A stretch of 64,000 nt of DNA from WHSW01 sp963842795 (GTDB taxonomy: Bacteria > Actinomycetota > Thermoleophilia > Solirubrobacterales > 70-9), in NCBI GenBank assembly GCA_963842795.1, contig CAWJHV010000020.1, forward strand, positions 1 to 64,000. Reading direction: 5' to 3'. Position numbers and translations under genes: made by a program. Under the pieces are notes generated by a model. It had not been told where the DNA came from. It searched no databases and saw nothing but the letters and a program-made list of their open reading frames with translations. Below, in pieces: positions 57,105 to 64,000 of the stretch (position 1 is its first letter; the number at the start of each line of letters is the position of its first letter).

Positions 57105-57947
57105 CTAGAGGCTGTCGAGCGGCACGCCGATGATGTCCAGGCGGCGCCGGAGCCCGCCGAGAGCGAACTCGCGGATGTCGGCGGAGTTGGCGCCCAGCGC
57201 ATCCCAGTCGGTATCGCGGTCGCGCTCCGGCGGAGTCAGGGCCTCGGCCACGGCCGGCAACAGCTCGCGCAGGGCTTCGCGGACGGCGTCTCCCATCTCC
57301 GGGCGCTCACGGACGGTCTCGCGCAGGAACCAGACGCCGTAGCCGATGTGGCGGGTCTCGTCGTGGTGGATCTTCGAGTAGCCCTCGACGAAGCCCGGCA
57401 GCAGGTCCTCGCGCTCGAGGTAGGCGGTGACGAAACGAAACGAGGTCAGGCCCAGCGTCGCCTCGAGGATCAGGTGGTAGATGGTCACGAAGCGAACCTT
57501 GGCGGCCAGGTCCTCCGGTGAGGCCACCAACCGCTCGTGGGCCTCGACCAGGGCCTCGTCGAAGATGCGGCGAAAGGCCGGGGAGAGCTGCTCGCGCGCC
57601 CGCTCGACGTGGGCGCCGATCTCGGCCGGAGAGCCGACCACCTCGTCCTGGAAGCGGGCGTAGAACTGCATGTGCCGAGCCTCGTCGACCTGCTGGGTGG
57701 AGAGGAAGGTCGCCTCCTCCTCGCTGCCGTAGGCCCCGACCAGGCCGGAGAACTTGGTCGTGATCCGCTCCTCGGCCACCATCAGCGACGACAGGACCCA
57801 GTAGATGAGATCGCGGTCCTCGCCGGCGAGCTCGGCCCACTGGGCCCGATCGCGCTCGAGGTCGACGGCGAACGGGCTCCACTGGGAGTCCTCCCAACGC
57901 CGGTAGAGCGTCTGCGGGCCGTAGAGCTGGATCTCGGCCTGGGTCAT
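57105..57947 (-). CDS. Diiron R2-like ligand-binding oxidase-type protein in an ars operon
   Basis: A 280-residue ferritin-like four-helix protein. Metal ligands are visible as Glu59/60 ('MVAEERIT'), Glu89 and His92 ('DEARHMQFY'), Glu162 ('LILEATLG'), Glu197 and His200 ('HHDETRHIGYG'). Tyr157, five residues before Glu162, matches the Tyr that forms a Tyr-Val crosslink in Mn/Fe R2lox proteins, so it fits that group better than a true ribonucleotide reductase R2. Its ATG overlaps the arsM stop (ATGA), which makes it part of the arsR-arsM operon. A role in arsenic metabolism is inferred from context only. Confidence 0.8.
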   Translation of the reverse strand: MTQAEIQLYGPQTLYRRWEDSQWSPFAVDLERDRAQWAELAGEDRDLIYWVLSSLMVAEERITTKFSGLVGAYGSEEEATFLSTQQVDEARHMQFYARFQDEVVGSPAEIGAHVERAREQLSPAFRRIFDEALVEAHERLVASPEDLAAKVRFVTIYHLILEATLGLTSFRFVTAYLEREDLLPGFVEGYSKIHHDETRHIGYGVWFLRETVRERPEMGDAVREALRELLPAVAEALTPPERDRDTDWDALGANSADIREFALGGLRRRLDIIGVPLDSL

Positions 57948-58741
57948 CGGGCCGGCACGCGGGCCCGGATGATGGCCGAGGCCGCGTGCTCGTGGACACG
58001 ATGCGTCTCCTGGACTTCGACCGCCTCGAACCCGGCCGCCTCGAGCTGTGCCTGGTAGTCGGCCCGGGTCAGGGCCCCGGCGATGCAGCCGGTCCACTGC
58101 TCCATGTCGGCCCGCGTCGCCTCGTCCATGTCCTCGTCGGCGACCACGTCGCTGACCGCGAACCGTCCGCCCGGACGCAGCACCCTGGCCGCTTCGCGAA
58201 AGACGGCCGGCTTGTCGCCCGAGAGGTTGATGACGCAGTTGGAGATGATCACGTCGACGGCGTCGTCGGGCAGCGGCACGTCCTCGATCGCTCCCTCGAG
58301 GAACTCGACGTTCTCGACGCCCGCCTCGGCCTGGTTGCGCCGGGCCAGCTCGAGCATCTCATCGGTCATGTCGAGGCCGTAGGCCTTGCCGGTCGAACCG
58401 ACGCGGCGGGCCGAGAGCAGTACGTCGATCCCGCCGCCGGACCCGAGATCGAGCACCGTCTCGCCCTCGTTCAGAGCCGCGACCGCGGTCGGGTTGCCGC
58501 AACCGAGGCTGGCGAGCTGGGCCGCCTCGGGCAGGGCCTCGCGGTCCTCGGAGTCATAGAGGCCGGAGCCGAACAGCTCACGCTGCTCCTCGGTGATCTC
58601 GGCCGAGTCACCGCAGCAGGTGGTCGAACAACCGCCGGCGGCCACCGCCGCCTTCGCATAACGATCTCGGACCGCGTCGCGCAGCTCATCCGGGTCCTCG
58701 GGGACGGCTCGCGCCCGATCGGTCGTCTCTAGCTCAGCCAC
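57944..58741 (-). CDS. arsM: Arsenite S-adenosylmethionine methyltransferase ArsM
   Basis: Methylates As(III) to volatile or less bound methylarsenicals. The 265-residue protein has 'ETVLDLGSGGGIDVLLSARRVGSTGKAYGLDMTDEMLELAR' (SAM binding) and the three Cys positions typical of ArsM: 'ASLGCGNPTAVA', 'IISNCVINLSGDK' and 'QWTGCIAGALT'. An extra N-terminal Cys cluster 'GGCSTTCCGDSAE' is present. The GTG start (58739-58741) is chosen because GAAGGAGATCTCCAC precedes it; it lies inside the end of arsR (13-bp overlap). The stop overlaps the diiron gene start. Confidence 0.92.
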   Translation of the reverse strand: MAELETTDRARAVPEDPDELRDAVRDRYAKAAVAAGGCSTTCCGDSAEITEEQRELFGSGLYDSEDREALPEAAQLASLGCGNPTAVAALNEGETVLDLGSGGGIDVLLSARRVGSTGKAYGLDMTDEMLELARRNQAEAGVENVEFLEGAIEDVPLPDDAVDVIISNCVINLSGDKPAVFREAARVLRPGGRFAVSDVVADEDMDEATRADMEQWTGCIAGALTRADYQAQLEAAGFEAVEVQETHRVHEHAASAIIRARVPAR

Positions 58742-59091
58742 GTGGAGATCTCCTTCATCGCTTCGGGCTTGACGTAGTAGTAGGCCCACAGACCCCGGCG
58801 CTCGGAGCCCACGATGCCGGCATCGCGCAGCTTCTTCAGGTGGTGCGAGACGGTCGGCTGGGAGAGGTCGAACAGCGGCACCAGCTCGCACACGCAGACC
58901 GTGCCGGCGTGCTTGCGCAGGACATCGACCAGCTGCATGCGGACCGGATCACCCAGCGCCTTCGCGACCTCGGCCATCCGCTCGGCGTGGGCCCGCTCGA
59001 TGTCGGGATAGACGACCGGCTCACAGCAGGGCTCGCCGACCGGGCGCTTGGTCTTCGGTGCCAGCTCCAGCTCCACGGCCATGGACCGCAT
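58729..59091 (-). CDS. arsR: ArsR-family arsenic-responsive repressor
   Basis: A 120-residue winged-helix regulator. As(III)-binding Cys candidates: 'GEPCCEPVVYP' near the N-terminus and 'TVCVCELVPLFDLSQPTVSHHLKKLRDAGIV', where CVCEL sits in the helix before the recognition helix. Such ArsR types release DNA on As(III) binding. It leads the minus-strand operon arsR-arsM-diiron and is divergent from arsC. The ATG at 59091 is used; a second ATG at 59082 is possible. Confidence 0.92.
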   Translation of the reverse strand: MRSMAVELELAPKTKRPVGEPCCEPVVYPDIERAHAERMAEVAKALGDPVRMQLVDVLRKHAGTVCVCELVPLFDLSQPTVSHHLKKLRDAGIVGSERRGLWAYYYVKPEAMKEISTWLS

Positions 59092-59141
59092 TGAAGCACA
59101 TCTATTTACATATGTCTATGTAATCCGCTAGCGTCCGGATC
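59092..59141. promoter_or_regulatory. Divergent ars promoter/operator region
   Basis: These 50 bp are strongly AT-rich against the GC-rich surroundings. They contain the dyad ACATATGT (59108-59115) inside 'TCTATTTACATATGTCTATGTAAT'. TATGTAAT (toward arsC) and TAAATAGAT (toward arsR) are -10-like. The site would let one ArsR dimer control both operons. Confidence 0.65.
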
Positions 59142-59549
59142 GTGAACGAAGCCACGCCCGAGGTGCTCTTCGTCTGCGTGCACAACGCCGGCCGCAGCCA
59201 GATGGCGGCAGGGCTCTTGAACAGGCTCGCCGAAGGGCGCGTGCATGTCCGCACCGCGGGCTCGGACCCGGCCGAGGAGATCAACCCGGTCGCGGTCGAG
59301 GCGATGCGGGAGGTCGGGATCGATCTCTCGCAGGAGTTCCCGAAGCCGCTCACGGACGAGTTCGTCCGGGCCGCGGACGCCGTGATCACGATGGGTTGCG
59401 GAGACGCCTGCCCGATCTATCCCGGCAAGCGCTACGAGGACTGGGAGCTGGAGGATCCGGCCGGCAAGGACATCGAGACCGTGCGCGGGATCCGCGACGA
59501 GATCCAGGTTCGGGTCGAGCGACTCGTGACGCAGCTCACCGAGGAGTAG
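59142..59549 (+). CDS. arsC: Arsenate reductase ArsC (LMW-PTP fold, actinobacterial thiol-dependent type)
   Basis: Reduces arsenate to arsenite. The 135-residue protein has the P-loop 'VLFVCVHNAGRSQMAAGLLN' with the nucleophile at Cys12, then 'TAGSDPAEEINPVAVEAMREVGIDLS', and 'VITMGCGDACPIYPGKRYEDWELEDPAGK', the end pattern of actinobacterial ArsC enzymes that use mycothiol/mycoredoxin or thioredoxin. The GTG at 59142 is 51 bp from arsR. The next gene starts 3 bp after its stop. Confidence 0.93.
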   Translation: MNEATPEVLFVCVHNAGRSQMAAGLLNRLAEGRVHVRTAGSDPAEEINPVAVEAMREVGIDLSQEFPKPLTDEFVRAADAVITMGCGDACPIYPGKRYEDWELEDPAGKDIETVRGIRDEIQVRVERLVTQLTEE

Positions 59550-59552
59550 GTC

Positions 59553-60293
59553 TTGGGCCGACCCGACCTGGCCCGGCGGGCCCTGGCGGAGGGCGTGGCG
59601 ACCTTCGCCCTTGTGTTCGCCGGCTGCGGAGCCATCGTCGCCGACTCCGTCTACGACCAGGCCCTCGGCACGGTCGGCATCGCTCTGGCCTTCGGGCTGG
59701 TGATCATGGTCATGGTCTACGCAACCGGCCACCTCTCCGGCGCCCACATCAATCCGGCCGTGACCCTGGCCTTCGCCTTGACCCGGCACTTCCCGGCCCG
59801 GGAGGCGGTGGCCTACATCGCCGCCCAGCTGGCCGGAGCCATCGCCGGCGCTCTGGTCCTGCTCGCCGTCTGGCCGGACCAGCCGGCCGACCTGGGGGCC
59901 ACCGTTCCCAGCGTGGGCACCGGCAGCGCCCTGGTCTACGAGGCGATCCTGACGGCCCTGCTGATGTTCGTGATCATGGCCGTCGCGACCGACACCCGCG
60001 CAGTCGGGGCGGCGGCTGCGATCGCCATTGGAGGCACGGTCGGCCTGGACGCGCTGTTCGGCGGTCCGGTCACCGGCGCCTCGATGAACCCGGCCCGCTC
60101 GATCGGCCCGGCCCTGGTCGGCGCGACCTTCGGCGACCTGTGGATCTACATCGTCGGACCCGTGGCCGGCGCAGGTCTCGGGGCCCTGGCCTATCAGCTG
60201 GTCCGCGGTCACGATCCCGGGAGTCGCGCTGACCTCGCCTCGACGCCGACACGAGCCACGAGCTGGGTCGAGGGGGAGATCAGACGATCGTGA
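59553..60293 (+). CDS. MIP/aquaporin-family channel in the ars operon (AqpS-like)
   Basis: A 246-residue channel with six hydrophobic helices and both NPA boxes: 'HLSGAHINPAVTLAFAL' and 'VTGASMNPARSIGPAL'. In some ars operons an aquaglyceroporin replaces the ArsB/Acr3 pump and lets arsenite leave after arsenate is reduced; the position 3 bp after arsC supports that role here. The TTG start follows GAGGAGTAGG. It ends in a 14-bp convergent overlap with the chrA fragment. Confidence 0.88.
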   Translation: MGRPDLARRALAEGVATFALVFAGCGAIVADSVYDQALGTVGIALAFGLVIMVMVYATGHLSGAHINPAVTLAFALTRHFPAREAVAYIAAQLAGAIAGALVLLAVWPDQPADLGATVPSVGTGSALVYEAILTALLMFVIMAVATDTRAVGAAAAIAIGGTVGLDALFGGPVTGASMNPARSIGPALVGATFGDLWIYIVGPVAGAGLGALAYQLVRGHDPGSRADLASTPTRATSWVEGEIRRS

Positions 60294-61398
60294 GTTGGAG
60301 TACGGCCCCGATCAGCCCGCATCCGAGCACGACGTAGAGAACCGTCAACTTGCCATGCCATCGGTTCAAGATCAGGAATCCGCCGATGGCGAGCATCGCC
60401 GTCGGAACATCGACAACGCTCGTGTCCACGATGTCGACCGTGACGGCTGCGATCAGCCCGATCACACCGGCCGCCACGCCCAGCAGGAACGGGTGCAGGC
60501 GTTCGTTCTCGGCGATGCCCACGAGCTGGCGGTGAAAGAAGACCGGGAAGACGAACGCAGGGATGAAGATGCCGAGCGTCATGACGAGCGCACCGACGAG
60601 TCCACCCGCGATGTAGCCGACAAACGTCGAGAAGATGATCAGCGGGGCCGGAAGAATGCCCCCCATCGCGAGGCCGTCCACGAATTGGCTCTCGGTGAGC
60701 CAGTGCTTTCCCTCGACCGCCACGTCGTTCAGATACGGGATCACCGTGAAGGCTCCACCGAAGGTCACGAGGCCCGCCTTCAAGCCCTCCCAGAAGATCT
60801 CAGCGGTGAGCGAGACGGTGATCGCTCCGGCCAGGACGACCAGCACCGCGGGAAGGCCGAGCGAGAGAGAGTGCGTCTGGCCGATCCAGGACCGTGCGTT
60901 CGTCCACAGCTCGTATAGAAGTCCTGCGCCGACCAGCACCACGACGAAGCCGGCGTCGGCGAAGAGGGTCAGCGCGAAACCGGCGACGGCGATCAGCGCG
61001 AGCGGAACGTCGGTGATGAAGTTGCGGCTCAGGCGAACCAAGGCCCGGGCGACGATCGCCCCGACCGCCGCCTTTAGCCCGTAGAAGACCTCATCGAGAT
61101 GCCCCGCGAGGTTCGCCTCGACGTAGAGAATCGACAGTCCGAGCATCAGGAGGAAGCCGGGCAGCATGAACCCGAGGCCCGCAAGGAACCCGCCGAGCTT
61201 CCCCCCTCGCAGCCGCCCGAAATAGACGCACAGCTCGTGCGCTTCCGGGCCGGGTAGCACCTGGTAGACGGCGAGGGTCTTCTTGAACGTCTCCGCCGAG
61301 ACCCAACGCTCTTCCTCGACACACTCCTTCGAGATCATCGCGATCTGCGCGGCTGGGCCGCCCCACGCGAGGCAGCCAAACTTGAGGAACCGGACCGA
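60280..61398 (-). pseudogene. chrA: Chromate transporter ChrA (CHR family), 5'-truncated
   Basis: A polytopic membrane protein with both CHR halves: 'VYQVLPGPEAHELCVYFGRLRGGKLGGFLAG' and 'GLVTFGGAFTVIPYLNDVAVEGKHWLTESQFVDGLAMGGILPAPLIIFSTFVGY'. The first ATG is at 61338 (352 residues), but family homology continues 20 codons upstream ('SVRFLKFGCLAWGGPAAQIA') with no ATG, GTG or TTG before an in-frame TGA at 61450-61452. The true start region is therefore missing. The break lies about 90 bp from the 3' end of tRNA-Thr. If translated from 61338 it lacks the first conserved segment and may be inactive. Confidence 0.78.
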
Positions 61399-61487
61399 AG
61401 ATCGCGAGTGGCGGATCGTGCGCGGTGCTCTCGCGGCCGTCTGGCGCGGTCACGGGGTCAGAAGCCGTTGGGGAAGGTCGGCGAGAA

Positions 61488-61559
61488 GCCCGGAACGAGA
61501 CTCGAACTCGTGACCCCCTCCTTACCATGGAGGTGCTCTACCAACTGAGCTATCCGGGC
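61488..61559 (-). tRNA. tRNA-Thr (anticodon GGT)
   Basis: A 72-nt cloverleaf on the minus strand: acceptor GCCCGGA/TCCGGGC, D-arm GCTC/GAGC, anticodon stem CCTCC/GGAGG with loop ATGGTAA (anticodon GGT), variable GGGTC, T-arm ACGAG-TTCGAGT-CTCGT. All stems pair fully. CCA is not encoded. The 5' end overlaps the last 10 bp of the esterase gene. The arsenic/chromate block abuts the 3' side. Confidence 0.95.
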
Positions 61560-62656
61560 GCGTCGAGGAGCGTAGCCGCTGCCCTTCCGGGGCGCGCGCC
61601 CGCGGGCGCCAGGCCGGCGCGCAGCGCGTCGGCAAGCGCGGCCGTCGCCTGGCGCGCACGTCCGCCGAGGCCGACGGCGTTGACGAAACCGTGCACGAGG
61701 TCGCTCTCCCGGCGCACCGTGACGGCGACGCCGGCGTCGCGGAGCCGGGCCGCGTACTCCTCGCCCTCGTCGCGAAGCGGATCGAAGCCCGCGGTGACCA
61801 CGTGGGCCGGGGCGACGCCCGCCAGATCCGGGGCCAGGATCGGCGAGGCGCGCGGGTCCGACTGCTCGTCCTCGGAGGAGAAGTAGTTCTCGCGAAACCA
61901 GTCCATCTCCTCGCGGGTGAGGAAGAACCCCTCGCCGAAGAGCTCGTACGAGCGCCGCTTGGCCGAGTAGTCGGCGACCGGATAGAGCAGGGCCTGAAAG
62001 GCGGGCGCGGGCCCACCGGCGGCGGCCGTGAGGTTGGCGACCACGGCGGCGAGGTTGCCACCGGCGCTGTCGCCCGCGACCGCCACGCGGTCGGGGTCGG
62101 CGCCGAGGTCGGCGGCCTGCCCGTGCGCCCACCGAAAGGCCGCGAGCGAATCCTCGACCGCGGCCGGGAAGCGGTGCTCGGGGGCGAGCCGGTAGTCGAC
62201 GGCGAGCACCAGCGCCGGGATCTCGCGCGCCAGGAACCTGCACGGCTGGTCGTGGGTATCGAGATCGCCGATCACGTGGCCGCCGCCGTGGTAGTAGACG
62301 ACGAGAGGCGCCGGGCGCGGCGGAGCGGCGGGCTCGTACAGGCGGGCGCCGATGGGACCGGCCAGTCCGGGCAGCTCGAGGTTGCGGACGGCACCGACCT
62401 CGATCGTCGCGCCGTGAAAGACCCTGGCGTCATGGCGGCGACGCGCGCGCGCCTCGTCGACCGGAAGCAGCTCCGAGCCGCCGACGAAACGCTCGAGTCG
62501 GAGGGCGAGCTGCACTTGGACGTCGAGCTGCTGACCGTCGAGCCGCATCGGGCGACCGGCCAGCAATCGCGCCGCCGCCGGTGGCAGCCGGATCAGCCCC
62601 GCGGCGACCGCCGACTCGAGCCGCTCGCGGATCCCGGGTGTGCTCGCGGCGGTCAT
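61550..62656 (-). CDS. Alpha/beta hydrolase (hormone-sensitive-lipase family)
   Basis: A 368-residue esterase-type protein with the HSL signatures: oxyanion 'VVYYHGGGHVIGDLDTHD', nucleophile 'VAVAGDSAGGNLAAVVA' and late acid/base 'GFDPLRDEGEEYAARL' and 'DLVHGFVNAVG'. About 75 N-terminal residues form the usual cap. Catalytic Ser, Asp and His are all present. Its TAG stop is the TA-G of the tRNA-Thr 5' region (GCCCGGATAGC), so the coding end and tRNA overlap by 10 bp. Substrate unknown. Confidence 0.88.
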   Translation of the reverse strand: MTAASTPGIRERLESAVAAGLIRLPPAAARLLAGRPMRLDGQQLDVQVQLALRLERFVGGSELLPVDEARARRRHDARVFHGATIEVGAVRNLELPGLAGPIGARLYEPAAPPRPAPLVVYYHGGGHVIGDLDTHDQPCRFLAREIPALVLAVDYRLAPEHRFPAAVEDSLAAFRWAHGQAADLGADPDRVAVAGDSAGGNLAAVVANLTAAAGGPAPAFQALLYPVADYSAKRRSYELFGEGFFLTREEMDWFRENYFSSEDEQSDPRASPILAPDLAGVAPAHVVTAGFDPLRDEGEEYAARLRDAGVAVTVRRESDLVHGFVNAVGLGGRARQATAALADALRAGLAPAGARPGRAAATLLDAPG

Positions 62657-62749
62657 CGCGGGCAGGCTATCGCCGCGCAGCGGCCCGGCGGGAGGGCGGC
62701 TGGGCGACGTCGGCTAAAGGGGCGCGGGCCACGAACCGAAGAATTAACC

Positions 62750-63763
62750 GTGGAACCACTTGCCGCAGTGCCCCCGGTCGCAGACGAGGCGGAGAGCCCG
62801 ACCGAAATCCTGATCGCGACGATCCAGGAGCTCGCCGGGGTGCCGAAGCTCGCCGAGATCGAAGCCATCGTCCCGTCGGCGGCGCGCCGGATGACCGGCG
62901 CCGCGGCGGCGAACCTGATCATGGTCGACGCGGAGAGCGTCGACTACGTCGCCGAGGACTCGATCGCGCCGCTGCTCAAGGACCGCCGGCTGCCCCTCGA
63001 CGGTTCGATCGCCGGCTGGGCGATCCGCCAGCGGACCCCCGCGGTGATCGAGGACGTCCACGCCGACGAGCGCGTCGATCGCGAGAACTACGCCTCGACC
63101 TTCGTCAAGAGCCTGGCGATCATCCCGATCCGCGCGCGCGAGCCGATCGGCGCGATCGGCTGCTACTGGTCGAACAGCCACCGGCCGGGCGAGACCGAGC
63201 TCTCGCTCCTGCACTCGCTCGCCGACGCGACCTCGGTAGCGCTCGAGAACCTGCGCCTGAGCCGGCTCCTGCTCATCGACGAGCTCACCGGAATCAACAA
63301 TCGCCGCGGCTTCTTCGAGCGCGCCAACACCTGCTTCAACCAGGCGGCGGCCGGCGACGGCGAGTGCGCCGTGGCCGTCATCGACGTCGATCAGCTTCAG
63401 CGGGTCAACCACGACCACGGCCACGACGCCGGCTCCCAGGTGCTTCGCGACGTCGCGGCGGCGCTGCGCACGGTCTCGCGCGACGGCGACGTGATCGGCC
63501 GCCTCGACGGCGACGAGTTCGCGCTCTTCCGTCCCTCGAGCACCGAGCCCGCCGACGACCTGCATCACGACATCACCGCGGCGATGGCGGCCGCCGACCG
63601 CGACGATCGCGGCTATCACGCCTCCTCGAGCGCCGGCGTGGTCGCACTCCGGGCGTCCTCCTGCGAGTCGCTCGACGCGCTGCTCGCCTGCGCCGGTGAG
63701 CTGGTGAACGCGCGCAAGCGGGCCCAGGGCAAGCGGCTGACCCGCAGCCGCGAACGGGTCTAG
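62750..63763 (+). CDS. GAF-GGDEF domain protein (putative diguanylate cyclase)
   Basis: A 337-residue signalling protein. GAF-like sensor (about 30-175): 'IEAIVPSAARRMTGAAAANLIMVDAES', 'GSIAGWAIRQRTPAVIEDVHADERV', 'SLAIIPIRAREPIGAIGCYWS'. GGDEF domain (about 180-335): 'LLIDELTGINNRRGFFERANTCF', 'IDVDQLQRVNHDHGHDAGSQVLRDVAAAL', with the signature written 'RLDGDEFALF' (DGDEF). This form is often still active in making cyclic di-GMP. The start is the GTG at 62750. The stop overlaps the next gene's stop on the other strand (63760-63763). Confidence 0.85.
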   Translation: MEPLAAVPPVADEAESPTEILIATIQELAGVPKLAEIEAIVPSAARRMTGAAAANLIMVDAESVDYVAEDSIAPLLKDRRLPLDGSIAGWAIRQRTPAVIEDVHADERVDRENYASTFVKSLAIIPIRAREPIGAIGCYWSNSHRPGETELSLLHSLADATSVALENLRLSRLLLIDELTGINNRRGFFERANTCFNQAAAGDGECAVAVIDVDQLQRVNHDHGHDAGSQVLRDVAAALRTVSRDGDVIGRLDGDEFALFRPSSTEPADDLHHDITAAMAAADRDDRGYHASSSAGVVALRASSCESLDALLACAGELVNARKRAQGKRLTRSRERV

Positions 63764-64000
63764 GCCTCCGCGACCGCCACCCGCACCCGTTCGGCGAAGG
63801 CGTCGACGTCGGCCTCGCCGGTGTCCCAGGCGCACATCCAGCGGACCTCGTCGCGCTCGTCGTCCCAGATGTAGAACGGGTGCTCGCCCGGGAGCTCGGT
63901 GAGCAGGCGCTCGATCGCCGCCCGCGGCAGGCGGGCGAAGACCGCGTTCGCCTCCACCGGGTGGCTGATCTCGACCCCGTCGATCTCGCTCACCGCGCGA
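63760..64000 (-). CDS. C-terminal end of a low-specificity threonine aldolase-like PLP enzyme (5' end outside window)
   Basis: The last 79 residues of a protein whose frame stays open to the window edge. 'ISHPVEANAVFARLPRAAIERLLTEL' and 'HPFYIWDDERDEVRWMCAWDTGEADVDAFAERVR' match the C-terminal domain of LtaE-type threonine/allo-threonine aldolases (V-E-x-N-x-V-F ... WDT-x-E-D-V-D-A-F). A GTG at 63993 could be mistaken for a start, but the homology implies the gene continues upstream outside the window. Function by end-only similarity. Confidence 0.65.
   Translation of the reverse strand, partial: RAVSEIDGVEISHPVEANAVFARLPRAAIERLLTELPGEHPFYIWDDERDEVRWMCAWDTGEADVDAFAERVRVAVAEA

Noticed and set aside
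57105..57947. Ribonucleotide reductase beta subunit (NrdB/NrdF)
   Set aside because: No alpha subunit is nearby, the gene is co-translated with arsM, and the Tyr five residues before the fourth ligand fits R2lox-type proteins better.
1..64000. Insertion sequences, prophage, integrase or toxin-antitoxin genes
   Set aside because: I looked for transposase, integrase and phage structural motifs on both strands and saw none.

Overview
The window is a high-GC bacterial chromosome segment with dense coding, frequent GTG/TTG starts and many 1-4 nt gene overlaps. Ribosomal proteins, a Cys4-type bL33, an ArsC of the actinobacterial type, and secreted proteins built from Ig-like repeats plus a basic beta-rich tail domain suggest an actinobacterium, most likely class Thermoleophilia (Solirubrobacterales-like). 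That placement is inferred from protein style, not from a marker-gene tree.

Layout. (1) 1-9.3 kb: the rpmG-secE-nusG-rplK-rplA-rplJ translation/transcription cluster on the minus strand. It is broken by two inserts: an Ig-like secreted protein, a metal-dependent hydrolase and a PatB-type lyase between nusG and rplK; and DUF5946, clpP and an SRPBCC/ArsR pair between rplA and rplJ. (2) 9.6-15.6 kb: secreted proteins (RTX repeats, a GH-like TIM barrel, a Gly-rich anchored protein), a Wzy/WaaL-like membrane protein, an ECF sigma factor and a small membrane protein. (3) 15.6-55 kb: a very large surface-glycan locus. It has a polyprenyl-phosphate glycosylphosphotransferase, eleven glycosyltransferases, a Wzm/Wzt ABC exporter, two SDR/epimerases, seven sulfotransferase-type domains in six stand-alone genes and one fusion, one sulfatase, several methyltransferases, and two tandem AlgX/AlgJ-like SGNH proteins. 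(4) 55-57 kb: three paralogous secreted proteins of a family I do not recognise, each with a calcium-loop-like motif. (5) 57.1-61.5 kb: an arsenic/chromate block ending at a tRNA-Thr gene: arsR-arsM plus an R2lox-like diiron protein, divergent from arsC-aquaporin, then a 5'-truncated chrA. (6) 61.5-64 kb: an esterase, a GAF-GGDEF protein and the end of a threonine-aldolase-like gene.

How the genes may work together (inference): the phosphotransferase starts a lipid-linked glycan, GT2/GT4/GT61 enzymes extend it, and sulfotransferases, methyltransferases and possibly O-acetyltransferases decorate or cap it. Export would be by Wzm/Wzt (whose ATPase has a C-terminal substrate-recognition-like domain) and/or the Wzy/WaaL-like protein. 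The number and variety of sulfotransferases, a methyltransferase-sulfotransferase fusion, and a duplicated inverted three-gene module (coiled-coil protein, GT2, GT4) point to a sulfated surface polymer that I cannot match to a described pathway.
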